From Ornithinibacillus massiliensis (lineage in GTDB: Bacteria > Bacillota > Bacilli > Bacillales > Amphibacillaceae): 64,000 nucleotides of DNA. Location: assembly GCF_018310345.1 (NCBI RefSeq), contig NZ_JAGXBY010000003.1, positions 248,001-312,000 on the forward strand, written 5' to 3'. The notes under the pieces were generated by a model. That model was not told the DNA's origin. It did no database searches and saw only the letters and a list, made by a program, of their open reading frames with translations. Both the position numbers and the translations under genes were made by a program. Positions 35,287-43,927 of the stretch are shown piece by piece. Within the stretch, counting starts at the first letter, position 1, and each line of letters opens with the position of its first letter.

Positions 35287-36198
35287 ATGCCTAATATTTG
35301 GACCCATATGCTCTTTTGTGAGGAAGTAATTGACTCAATAGGTGTTACGAAGTCAATTCCCAAAAATAGCTATATTTTAAACTTAGGTGCACAAGGTCCT
35401 GACCCATTCTTTTATTTCAATTTTTGGCCATGGAAAAAAGATGGCTCCGTTAATCATATTGGAAACCTCCTGCATACTGAAAAATGTGGCGAATTCCTTA
35501 TCGATTTAATCGGTTCTGTTAAAGGACAATCTGATGAACTAAAATATTATACGTTTGGATTTGTGACACACCATATATTAGATCGAAATGCACATCCATA
35601 TATCCATTATAAAGCTGGGTATGAAGGAAATAATCATTCTAAATTGGAAATTATCATTGATACATTGATGATGGAACGGTATAAAAACCTAAAAACCTGG
35701 AAAACACCAGTTTATAAGGAAATCCATTTAAATAAGCAATTAAAAACGGACATAGCAGAATTGCTTTATCAAACAATCAAAAAGCACTTTCCAAACCAGG
35801 AACAGAACACAAGGAAGAATATTATTAAATCATTTAATGATATGAAATTAGCACTGAAAATCTTAGCAGATCCACATGGGTGGAAAAATAAACTACTCCA
35901 TTCTATGGTCTCCTCTTTTTCTCATCAGCCAATTTTAGATCATAAAGATTATTTGAATTTAGAACATAACACGTGGTACCATCCTGCAACAAATGAACCT
36001 AGTCAGAAAAGCTTTATTGATTTATATGAGCAGGGTAGAATTGAAGCGGTTGAGATTATGAAGAAAGTAATAGGCTATTGGCAAAACGATGGCACAAAGT
36101 TGGAGGAATTAGCGGTATCAATTGGGGATATTTCTTATGATACGGGGTTACCTTTAAATCGTAATTTGCAAAATCAATTTTGTGATCCGATTATTTAA
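35287..36198 (+). CDS. Zinc-dependent phospholipase C-like protein
   Basis: A 303-residue protein of the zinc-dependent phospholipase C family. Metal-ligand candidates are in NIWTHMLFCEEV, GAQGPDPFFYF, FGFVTHHILDRNAHPYIHY and NNHSKLEIIIDTLM, matching the His/Asp pattern of the family. It has no signal peptide, unlike secreted B. cereus PLC, so it probably acts inside the cell on an unknown phosphoester. The ATG at 35287 follows TAGGAGG. Confidence 0.8.
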   Translation: MPNIWTHMLFCEEVIDSIGVTKSIPKNSYILNLGAQGPDPFFYFNFWPWKKDGSVNHIGNLLHTEKCGEFLIDLIGSVKGQSDELKYYTFGFVTHHILDRNAHPYIHYKAGYEGNNHSKLEIIIDTLMMERYKNLKTWKTPVYKEIHLNKQLKTDIAELLYQTIKKHFPNQEQNTRKNIIKSFNDMKLALKILADPHGWKNKLLHSMVSSFSHQPILDHKDYLNLEHNTWYHPATNEPSQKSFIDLYEQGRIEAVEIMKKVIGYWQNDGTKLEELAVSIGDISYDTGLPLNRNLQNQFCDPII

Positions 36199-36829
36199 AA
36201 TCCGTAACTAGGATGTAACAACGTTTTTTTAAGTTAGAAAAGCAAAGAATCGTCCGCCCTACTTTGGAAAAATAGTACTATTCAGAGTAGGACGGCTAAT
36301 GAGTAAGAGTACTAGATGTAGTAAACCTTCCTGCTATCTTTTGTCGAGGAGGTTTTAGATGGGCCCAGGAGAGGAGTGCTTGCGACCGAAAAAAGAATAG
36401 ATAAGCCCGCGCAAAGACAGCTTGCGCCCGACTAGTAAACACAAGTGTACCTAAGGATATCTACGTATGCCCTATCCTTTTACTTGAATCCACGAATAGT
36501 TCTGGAACTAGTTTGTAAATTATTCCCTAGTTCTTCGGTTTAATTTCCCAAATCATCTATGTCATACTTTTTTCACCTATCCCACTAATTTTTGTGCCTT
36601 ATAACGCCCCTATTTTATCGACTATTCTATATAATTTCCCTACTTTGTTTATTTGAAATTTATGGTAGTATATAAATACAGGAAAAATTTAGTAATCCAT
36701 TACCATTACGAGGATTATTATAGAAATGTTAAGCAGTTACGCTTTAGTGGCGGGAGAATAGTTCCCAGCTAAATGCTACTTTCCACTAGCCACTCTGAAT
36801 AATGAACCAAATGAAAAGAGGGATTCACC
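36199..36829. other. 631-base gap with repeat-like and leader-like structures
   Basis: No protein gene of normal size was found. An imperfect inverted repeat (CCGCCCTACT about 36252, AGTAGGACGG about 36286) follows the PLC gene. A GC-rich island with the hairpin GCGCAA-N7-TTGCGC lies at 36409-36427. A 13-codon frame with a GGAGG site starts near 36359. The last 140 bases look like a structured 5' leader of the gene at 36830. Confidence 0.5.
36746..36794 (+). promoter_or_regulatory. Structured 5' leader of the membrane-protein gene
   Basis: AGTGGC (36746-36751) pairs with GCCACT (36789-36794). The enclosed segment can form a GGGA/TCCC hairpin and an AGC/GCT hairpin, giving a small multi-branch fold. 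Upstream AATCC/GGATT and AAGC/GCTT hairpins add to it. It matches no riboswitch class I know. Confidence 0.35.
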
Positions 36830-37213
36830 TTGTTAAAAAAAATTTCAATGTTGCTATTAACCCTGGTGTTAGCAATTGTTACTTTATTGATAGCGGCTTC
36901 CAAACCAACAGGACCTAATACCGTTTCATTCGATGATCCAGTCGGTCTATGGACATCTCTTGGAATGCTAATCGTGTTATTTTTACCACCATTAATTTTA
37001 TCGTTATTTAATCATCTTGCAGTAAAGATTATCTCCGCTATTTATCAAGGGTTTATTGTTTTGACTTTTTTCGGTCTAATCCTAGTAGGATTAATCCTTC
37101 CTAGTGTTCCAATTATCGTTTTAGGACTTCTTGGCGTTGCTACTAGTATTTGTAGTATCATTGTTACCGTTTCAGTAGGGTTGAAGAAGGAGAGATTACT
37201 TACAAATTCATAA
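36830..37213 (+). CDS. Four-helix hypothetical membrane protein
   Basis: A 127-residue hydrophobic protein with four predicted helices (about 5-23, 38-60, 65-90, 92-115) and a short charged tail. I do not recognise the family. Translation appears to start at a TTG (36830-36832) seven bases after AGAGGG. A structured leader of about 150 bases precedes it, so expression may be controlled at the RNA level. The gene stands alone. Confidence 0.6.
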   Translation: MLKKISMLLLTLVLAIVTLLIAASKPTGPNTVSFDDPVGLWTSLGMLIVLFLPPLILSLFNHLAVKIISAIYQGFIVLTFFGLILVGLILPSVPIIVLGLLGVATSICSIIVTVSVGLKKERLLTNS

Positions 37214-37500
37214 CCTTTTCAAACCAAAGGTAGAGTTATTCCCGAATAGTACCTAGAAACGAATTACCAGGAGAAGGAAAAGAATCGATAAGTTGATAAA
37301 AAAACACGGATATGCAATCTGAATTTCGTTATAAATCTTTTCCTTTTCCAAGCCATGGACAGCACTTGTCCTCCTTATGATAGGCATTATCAACAAACTA
37401 AATTTGCAATATGGCGTATTTCTTCCACTACCTTCATAACTTCCTTCCTTTTTCCACACACTAAGAATCCATGCGCTAACTATGGAGCAAATTAGCTTCT

Positions 37501-38961
37501 TTACGCATTCTCTAATGAGGCAGCAGTTTTAGTTGTCGACTCAATAGCAGTAACAAAATTAGCCATTCGATTAACCTGTTCATCCACCATTGCTTCCAGT
37601 TCTTCAATTGTAGCTGTTGTTTCCTCAATGATAGAAGCTAGATGATCCACGGATTGATCAATATGCTCGGAAGAATCTTTAATTTCACCAGCACTTTCAT
37701 TTAAATAGTTCAAATACTTAATGAAGTTATGTAATTGCTCGGTTATTTTTTCAAAATTCGTTTTAGCGACTAATGTACGCTCCGTACTTACCATTAATTT
37801 CTCTTTATTTTGAGCTACCTCGGATTGAGTATGTTTTGCAGCATGCTCAATCATCGTCATGTTCTCCCTAATATGCTTGGCAGTATGCTGTGATACTTCG
37901 GCAAGCTTACGAATTTCTGAAGCTACTACCGAAAATCCTTTTCCAAACTCCCCAGCACGGGCAGCTTCAATACTTGCATTGAGAGCTAAAAGATTAGTTT
38001 GCTCTGCAATACCTTGTATTTTTGCTGCATATGTATTATTCTCGTCAATTCGATGAACAAGACTTTCCATGTTCTCTGTTAGTTTTTCAAACGACTGTTT
38101 AAAGTCATTTATCGTTACCGTCAAGGATTGGATGGATTCTTGTCCCATTGTTGATAATTGGATTAAATCTTCACCATCTTCTACACTTTTACTAAACGAT
38201 ACCATCATTTTCTCTAATAATTTATGATTCGAATTCGTCGCTTCAGATATTCCGGAAGCAGACTCCGCTTGTTCCTGACTTGCCTTCGCAATATCATGGA
38301 ACGCTGCTAGCATCTCGCTCATTTGCTTTTGGTTCATGCTACTATCTTGTTCCATCATCGACATTTGCTCTCTAACATGAAGAACGCCTTCTCGGACATT
38401 TGCTGATCGCTCCTCTTCCTGTAGCGATTTAGCTCTAAGTTCTGTTACTGTTTGTTGCATCGATTGGATAAAACCTCTCGTCACTCGAATTTGGATGAAT
38501 AACACAAGAAATACTAATGCGAAAAACACGACTGTAATTGCTACCGCTCTTGTATCAAACCCTACTAGTTCACCCTTTACAGAAATAAAGAACCCTAATA
38601 ATATTAGTCCTAAAACTCCCCCAGTTGTAAGTACCGTCTTCGATAAAGATACAGCTGCAACAGCCAGGAGAAAGAAGGTAAATAACATATTGGTAACATA
38701 ATCTGAGCTGAGCATAACGACGAGTGACACACCAGTCAGACAAACAATAGCGAGATATGGTACTGCCTTCGTAAATATTGCTTTATAATTTAACAACGCG
38801 ATTAACCCGATACCGATACCCCCGCCAATCGTAAGCGCTAACAAATTCCCTAAAGGTGCCATCACGACAAGTTCCGCTCCAAGTCCTAGTAAAAATGCAA
38901 TAAGTAAAATGTACAGTAATATTCGATTCTGCCTTTTTATGATTGTCTCATTTAAATTCAT
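37501..38961 (-). CDS. Methyl-accepting chemotaxis protein
   Basis: A chemoreceptor of about 486 residues with six N-terminal helices (about 15-165) and no large external ligand domain, then a signalling coiled coil. The conserved hairpin tip reads [24 protein letters not shown], followed by [14 protein letters not shown]. It signals to CheA-CheW. Because no periplasm-facing domain is present, the stimulus is probably sensed within the membrane or in the cytoplasm. The ATG at 38959-38961 follows AAGGGGAC. Confidence 0.92.
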   Translation of the reverse strand: MNLNETIIKRQNRILLYILLIAFLLGLGAELVVMAPLGNLLALTIGGGIGIGLIALLNYKAIFTKAVPYLAIVCLTGVSLVVMLSSDYVTNMLFTFFLLAVAAVSLSKTVLTTGGVLGLILLGFFISVKGELVGFDTRAVAITVVFFALVFLVLFIQIRVTRGFIQSMQQTVTELRAKSLQEEERSANVREGVLHVREQMSMMEQDSSMNQKQMSEMLAAFHDIAKASQEQAESASGISEATNSNHKLLEKMMVSFSKSVEDGEDLIQLSTMGQESIQSLTVTINDFKQSFEKLTENMESLVHRIDENNTYAAKIQGIAEQTNLLALNASIEAARAGEFGKGFSVVASEIRKLAEVSQHTAKHIRENMTMIEHAAKHTQSEVAQNKEKLMVSTERTLVAKTNFEKITEQLHNFIKYLNYLNESAGEIKDSSEHIDQSVDHLASIIEETTATIEELEAMVDEQVNRMANFVTAIESTTKTAASLENA

Positions 38962-39040
38962 CGTATTGTCCCCTTTAATCACCTTTTATATATATTTTAA
39001 GATAGGTTGAGAAAGATAGTTACTCATTACTATCTGATAT

Positions 39041-39074
39041 AAAAACAGCCTCACCAAACGTCGGCAAGGCTGTT
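39041..39074 (-). terminator. Terminator of the YheE-like gene
   Basis: The reverse-strand stem AACAGCCT / AGGCTGTT is followed by T5. Confidence 0.85.
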
Positions 39075-39088
39075 GATGCACAGTAGAT

Positions 39089-39322
39089 TTATTCCCAAAT
39101 ATAATGTAGATATTCTTTGCGAATGCTTGTAAATTCGTCCTTATTTCCTTTTTGAATCGATTGATTCATTCTTTCTTCAAGCATCCTCTTATTCCAGTTA
39201 AAGCATAACTCATCTAAGATTAACCGTGATGACAGCTTAATTTCAAAGGATATTTCTCTTGTAGCAATCAGGACCTTTCCCTTATATGGATGAAAGCGGT
39301 AAACTACCTTTTCCTTTTTCAT
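39089..39322 (-). CDS. YheE-like small protein (DUF5342/IDEAL-like)
   Basis: A 77-residue protein with a beta-rich N-terminus (VVYRFHPYKGKVLIATREISFEI) and a helical C-terminal part (LILDELCFNWNKRMLEERMNQSIQKGNKDEFTS) that recalls the IDEAL-domain pattern. It resembles B. subtilis YheE in size and neighbourhood. The function is unknown. The ATG follows AAAGGGGCA, and a terminator follows the stop. Confidence 0.6.
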   Translation of the reverse strand: MKKEKVVYRFHPYKGKVLIATREISFEIKLSSRLILDELCFNWNKRMLEERMNQSIQKGNKDEFTSIRKEYLHYIWE

Positions 39323-39538
39323 TGGATATGCCCCTTTGTTCCTTTATTAATATTATCCTAAATTTTTAGAATAATTGCAATGAAAATTTACAAAACGTAC
39401 AAGATGAAACTTGCTCATATTATTGGAGATAGGAAACATACTGATAACATAACCTTCCTATATACTTGATACTTTTACTAGACCAATATAGCTTCGGTAA
39501 AACATAGATACATTATGTCAGCTCATGGGGGTAGTTTA

Positions 39539-40405
39539 ATGAACCAACCAAATATAAAAGGAGGGGAAAAAGGTGCTTGGATCAGTATTTTCGCATATCT
39601 TTTTCTCTCTGCAACAAAGCTGTTAATCGGACATATAGGCGATTCCGATGCATTATGGGCAGATGGTTTAAATAACTCAACGGATATTGTTGCCTCCATC
39701 GCTATCTTAATTGGATTACGAATCTCGCAGAAGCCACCTGATCATAATCATCGCTATGGGCATTATCGGGCAGAAACGATTGCATCGTTGCTAGCAGCAT
39801 TTATTATGGTAGCAGTCGGATTACAGGTGATTTTTGCTACGGTAGGTAACATGTTTGGAGACAACGCAACAAAACCTGACCTACTAACTGCCTGGACAGC
39901 TATCGCTTCAGCAATTATCATGTATATCGTTTATCGCTACAATCTTTCTTTATCAAGAAAAGTAAATAGTAGTGCATTATATGCCGCATCACAGGATAAT
40001 CGCTCTGATGCACTTGTAAGTATAGGGGCATTTATTGGAATTATAGGTGCTCAGTTCGGAATTTATTGGCTAGATCCGCTTGCTGGGTTAATTGTGGGAT
40101 TGATTATTTGTAAAACAGCCTGGGGTATTTTTAAAGAATCAACCTTATCATTAACAGATGCTTTTGATGAGGAACGCTTGCAAAAAATTAAACAAGAAAT
40201 TAAAACATTCCCAGAGGTAAAAATTGTACCTGATATTAAGGGACGAGCACTTGGTAATCAGTCAGTACTAGATGTAACCATTAAAGTGGACCCCAATCTC
40301 ACCGTAATCCAAAGCCATGACATTACCGTTCGAATTGAAAAAAAGCTTGCTAATGAATATGGAATACTGTACACACATATTCACATTGAACCATATATAA
40401 ATTGA
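39539..40405 (+). CDS. Cation diffusion facilitator (metal exporter)
   Basis: A 288-residue CDF transporter. Helix 2 carries the metal-binding ADGLNNSTDIVAS, followed by DHNHRYGHYRAETIASL; helix 5 carries SQDNRSDALVSIGAF. This gives the paired Asp sites of zinc/iron/manganese exporters. The C-terminal cytoplasmic dimerisation domain (about 205-288) ends with THIHIEPY. The start at 39539 (ATG) has GGGGGT seven bases upstream and is preferred over 39515. The metal is not determined. Confidence 0.9.
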   Translation: MNQPNIKGGEKGAWISIFAYLFLSATKLLIGHIGDSDALWADGLNNSTDIVASIAILIGLRISQKPPDHNHRYGHYRAETIASLLAAFIMVAVGLQVIFATVGNMFGDNATKPDLLTAWTAIASAIIMYIVYRYNLSLSRKVNSSALYAASQDNRSDALVSIGAFIGIIGAQFGIYWLDPLAGLIVGLIICKTAWGIFKESTLSLTDAFDEERLQKIKQEIKTFPEVKIVPDIKGRALGNQSVLDVTIKVDPNLTVIQSHDITVRIEKKLANEYGILYTHIHIEPYIN

Positions 40406-40488
40406 ATGTTTTTAGCTACGTTGTTTGTGATATGGCTTTACGAAGAAGTTCAACCACTATAAAGAAACAATAGCCTTGGCATATAAAC

Positions 40489-40582
40489 GCTCCGGAAAAA
40501 GTTCCGTTACTTCAGAAACAAAAGCTCGAAGCACGAAAGCGTATAGAGTTTACCGTATTAGTATTCTGCATTTTTCCGGAGC
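40489..40582. repeat. 12-bp inverted repeat between convergent genes
   Basis: GCTCCGGAAAAA (40489-40500) and TTTTTCCGGAGC (40571-40582) are perfectly complementary around a 70-base spacer. It lies between the CDF gene and the P-loop gene, which converge here. It may be a long-loop terminator or a remnant of a small mobile element. Confidence 0.6.
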
Positions 40583-40616
40583 TACTATCAGTTATTCCCT
40601 AATTTTTCCTATGTAG

Positions 40617-41456
40617 CTACAAGCTAGATAATCGTTTATTTAACAGCTTCTGATATCGTTGTAGCTCATAATTTGAATTATTAACTTTGAATTTTGTCAT
40701 ACTTAACCTATCATAGATCTCCGCTTCAATCTTCTGTCTCTCCTTAAGTACCGCCAAAGCTCCTCCCTTCCCTATATACTTCTGTTCCTTCCCGAATCCT
40801 TGATTCGTATAGTATTCTACAAACCCGTCAGACCATGCTTTCGGTCGCTCTTGAACCGCTTTTTCAAAGGAAAATTCTAAATCGTCTTGTTCCACATAAA
40901 TTAAGACAGGATTTAGTTTTTCTATGATATTCGCTAACTTTAAAACATACGCTAACACATTTTCCTTCGGTTTATTGTATTTTACCATTCCAATTGTTAC
41001 TGGATTTTGAATAAAACAACATTCAAAAATTACGATTTTATTGCCAAAAGAGTATTCCTGCACAAATTCTTCCCATTTATTTGCAATTAGCTCTTTATTT
41101 CGTTCGAATGGAAGTTCATATATATCATGCTCGAATACCTTGCTCATTAGCGGATCTGGAAATTGCCTATTCAAACGAAGTTTCATTATCTCGTAAGGTA
41201 AAAAATAATGACGATCTTTTACTTGTATAAAATCTTTAATAGCTTCTTTAAGTCCCCTACTGTGTAATAACAAATCCTCATACTGTTCTCTCGTAAAACA
41301 AGCAACTCCATCATAATCGGCTGGGTGATGTAGGTCTCCCTCCAAATACAACTCTGCATCTATGTTCCTTTCCATTAAGGAATCATAGATAAGTTTTGCT
41401 GTCATTGACTTTCCAAATCCAGGTAAGCCTTCTACCAATATTAACTTCGTATCCAT
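40617..41456 (-). CDS. P-loop NTPase of unknown function
   Basis: A 279-residue soluble protein opening with a P-loop (LILVEGLPGFGKSMTAKLIYD, GKS near residue 15) and a kinase-like Asp-rich strand (VIFECCFIQNP). It resembles small-molecule or nucleotide kinase-like hypothetical proteins, but no substrate motif is recognisable. The ATG at 41454-41456 lies nine bases after GGGGG. A hairpin with a T-run stands about 60 bases upstream. Confidence 0.7.
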   Translation of the reverse strand: MDTKLILVEGLPGFGKSMTAKLIYDSLMERNIDAELYLEGDLHHPADYDGVACFTREQYEDLLLHSRGLKEAIKDFIQVKDRHYFLPYEIMKLRLNRQFPDPLMSKVFEHDIYELPFERNKELIANKWEEFVQEYSFGNKIVIFECCFIQNPVTIGMVKYNKPKENVLAYVLKLANIIEKLNPVLIYVEQDDLEFSFEKAVQERPKAWSDGFVEYYTNQGFGKEQKYIGKGGALAVLKERQKIEAEIYDRLSMTKFKVNNSNYELQRYQKLLNKRLSSL

Positions 41457-41790
41457 AATCAATTTCCCCCTACTATTTCATAATAAGCTAGAAAGATATC
41501 TAAATATTCAACATAAAAAACCCCTCCTAAATAGAGAGGGGATTAGAATGTACAGCATTCTGGGGGAATACGTAACAGTCATGCAATTTTCCGCTATAGC
41601 AAAATAGCATATCAATATTTCCCGGCGAAATGGCATACTAATCCCTTGTCTCTAGAAGCATTTGATTTTACGATCAAATTTTCTGCAAACAAAAGATTAG
41701 TTATCCATTCCCTAAGAGATACCTCCGTTCACCTTATATTATCTCAAGTATAGGGAACGGCCTTTATAAAATCAATAGTGAATCTATTAC
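41457..41790. other. 334-base gap downstream of the polyamine operon
   Basis: No gene was found. On the reverse strand it holds a CCGTTC/GAACGG pairing just past speB and ends with the T-run hairpin at 41513-41541. It therefore reads either as a long 3' untranslated region of the metK-spe operon or as the leader of the P-loop gene. Confidence 0.5.
41513..41541 (-). terminator. Terminator or attenuator between speB and the P-loop gene
   Basis: The reverse-strand stem CCCCTC / GAGGGG with an 8-base loop is followed by T6. Confidence 0.85.
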
Positions 41791-42648
41791 TTATTTTCCA
41801 AGTGTCAATAACATTTCTCTAACTGTTTTACAAGCCATCGCTGTCGAAGCACCAGATGGGTCATATGGCGGAGAGAGTTCTACGATATCTGCTGCAACTA
41901 TATGGTTTAATTGCTGTAAATGATGAATGGCCTCTAATAGCTCTTTATAAGTAACCCCGCCAGGCTCCGGTGTACCGGTACCAGGAAAAATACCAGGATC
42001 TAGTACATCTAAATCAATCGTTACATAAACTGGTACATCCTTTAATTCTAGTACTTTTTCCTTCAAGGTTGTTAAGGCAAAACGTTCTAAATACGTGTGC
42101 TTCTTGGCCCACTCAAACTCTTCCTTCATACCCGAGCGAATACCAAATTGAAAAATTCTTCCATCACCCAAAAAATCATGACTACGACGGATAACCGAAG
42201 CATGTGACAATGTTTCACCTAAATAATCGTCACGTAAGTCTGTATGCGCATCAATGTGAATCAAATGTAGGTTCGGATATTTTTCATATGCGGCTTTAAT
42301 CGTAGGTAGACTAACTAAATGTTCTCCACCAACCATTAGAAATTTCTTTCCAGCTTCTAATACCTCTTGGCTGTACGTATGAATCTGTTCAAGTGCTTTA
42401 TTCGTATTTCCAAACGGCAATTCCAAATCACCACCATCATAGATAAAAGCATCTTCTAAATCTCTATCTAAATATGGCGAATATGTTTCTAAGCCAAAAG
42501 AATCGTTTCGTATGGCCTGCATGGCAAAACGAGTTCCTGGTCGAAAGCTAGTCGTTCCATCGAATGGAATCCCAAACAGTACTACTTCCGCTTCCTCATA
42601 AGTTTTCTCACAGCCGATAAAGGTGCTTATATTTAATTGCTTATTCAT
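41791..42648 (-). CDS. speB: Agmatinase SpeB
   Basis: A 285-residue ureohydrolase that converts agmatine to putrescine and urea. Manganese ligands are in GGEHLVSLP, HIDAHTDLRDDY and VTIDLDVLDPG. It is the last gene of metK-speA-speD-speE-speB and overlaps speE by 8 bases. In B. subtilis speE-speB are also paired. Assignment is firm. Confidence 0.95.
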   Translation of the reverse strand: MNKQLNISTFIGCEKTYEEAEVVLFGIPFDGTTSFRPGTRFAMQAIRNDSFGLETYSPYLDRDLEDAFIYDGGDLELPFGNTNKALEQIHTYSQEVLEAGKKFLMVGGEHLVSLPTIKAAYEKYPNLHLIHIDAHTDLRDDYLGETLSHASVIRRSHDFLGDGRIFQFGIRSGMKEEFEWAKKHTYLERFALTTLKEKVLELKDVPVYVTIDLDVLDPGIFPGTGTPEPGGVTYKELLEAIHHLQQLNHIVAADIVELSPPYDPSGASTAMACKTVREMLLTLGK

Positions 42649-43495
42649 CCGTCTCTAGAGCCTCCTTAACATAAGAAGGTAATTGAAATGCACCTACATG
42701 TAGATCCGTATTATAATATTTCGTTTTAAGCCCAAAGCTTTTCCAATCTTCTACACGGATGTCCTTTACTGGATCAAATGTTTTCGATGCAAATCCAAAC
42801 AACCAATGGCCTGATGGATAAGTAGGCATATGATACTGGTATACATTCGTAATCGGAAAAATCGCTTTAATCTTTTTCCGTGCTTTTCGCATATTTTCCG
42901 CATACTCAGCGAAATAAGGTGATTCGTGCTGATTAATTAGGATACCGTCCTTATTTAAAACACGATAGCATTCTTGATAAAATGCAGTGGTAAATAATCC
43001 CTCACCAACGGAAATAGGATCGGTTGAATCTACTAATATGAGATCAAAGGAGGCATCTGGAGCATTCTTCACATACGCTAATCCATCCTCAAAACGAAGC
43101 TCCATTCGCTTATCTTCTTCTACTCCTTTAGCCGTAACGGGTAAATATTCTTGACATAATCGGAATACTCGCTCATCAATTTCAACCATCACTACTTCTT
43201 CAACGCTAGGATATCGTAGTACTTCACGAGCCGTTCCACCATCTCCCCCACCAATGATTAATACCTTCTTGATGTTAGGATTAGTTGCAAAGGCAGGATG
43301 GACAATCATATCATGGTAAATAAATTCATCTTTTTCGTTTACCATCATTAATCGGTCTAATGTAAAAAAGGTTCCAAATTCTTTTCCTTGATAAAAATCA
43401 ATTTGTTGAAATGGGCTCTTTTCACTGTGCAATTCCTTCTCATACTTTATGGAAAAGTTACATTCATTACTCCATTGTTCTGTATACCATGTCAT
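42641..43495 (-). CDS. speE: Polyamine aminopropyltransferase (spermidine synthase) SpeE
   Basis: A 284-residue aminopropyltransferase with a Rossmann methyltransferase-like fold. The nucleotide-binding motif is VLIIGGGDGGTAREVLRY and the catalytic region DLILVDSTDP. It joins an aminopropyl group from decarboxylated SAM to putrescine. The start codon overlaps the speD stop (TAATG), so translation is coupled. Assignment is firm. Confidence 0.95.
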   Translation of the reverse strand: MTWYTEQWSNECNFSIKYEKELHSEKSPFQQIDFYQGKEFGTFFTLDRLMMVNEKDEFIYHDMIVHPAFATNPNIKKVLIIGGGDGGTAREVLRYPSVEEVVMVEIDERVFRLCQEYLPVTAKGVEEDKRMELRFEDGLAYVKNAPDASFDLILVDSTDPISVGEGLFTTAFYQECYRVLNKDGILINQHESPYFAEYAENMRKARKKIKAIFPITNVYQYHMPTYPSGHWLFGFASKTFDPVKDIRVEDWKSFGLKTKYYNTDLHVGAFQLPSYVKEALETDE

Positions 43496-43926
43496 TATTT
43501 AACACCTTCTAATAATGGTTTTACTTGTACGTCGTTGATTTCACGGTCTGCAAATTGTTTGATTTTATCAACCATACCACGTGGCACTTCAAATGATTCG
43601 GTTTGCTTCGCTTGCAGCTTTTCACCTAAATATTCTGCTGCTTTCCAAGGGCTTACGGAATCACCACAAGTATATACATCTACGGAGGCATAGCCGTATT
43701 CTGGCCAAGTATGGATGGTTAAATGAGATTCCGCGATAATTACCGCTCCTGAAACCCCATAAGGATTAAAATGATGAAACACCGATTCAACTATTGTCGC
43801 CCCAGCGTAATCTGCCGCCTCATTCATGAACTTCTCAATTAATTTATTGTTTTCAATAATATCACTTGGACAACCGTAAAACTCAATTAATACATGTCTT
43901 CCTAATGTCGATAATTTGAAACCCAT
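43495..43926 (-). CDS. speD: S-adenosylmethionine decarboxylase proenzyme SpeD
   Basis: A 143-residue proenzyme of the prokaryotic SAM decarboxylase class. It self-cleaves to form a pyruvoyl group; the cleavage site lies before Ser in AESHLTIHTWPE. The product, decarboxylated SAM, feeds SpeE. The C-terminal tail (about 20 residues after EVPRGMV) is longer than in B. subtilis SpeD. The ATG at 43924-43926 stands ten bases after AAAGGAG and is preferred to an ATG three codons earlier. Confidence 0.94.
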   Translation of the reverse strand: MGFKLSTLGRHVLIEFYGCPSDIIENNKLIEKFMNEAADYAGATIVESVFHHFNPYGVSGAVIIAESHLTIHTWPEYGYASVDVYTCGDSVSPWKAAEYLGEKLQAKQTESFEVPRGMVDKIKQFADREINDVQVKPLLEGVK

Positions 43927-43927
43927 T

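Noticed and set aside
8207..36270. 12-mer TCCGCCCTACTT shared at about 8206 and about 36250
   Set aside because: The flanks do not match beyond the 12 bases; possibly a repeat fragment but too short to claim.
37253..37459. 68-residue reverse-strand frame, with two tiny frames nearby that have ribosome-site-like sequences
   Set aside because: No family resemblance, poor start for the long frame, and the tiny frames encode only about 15 and 30 residues; kept out as unsupported.
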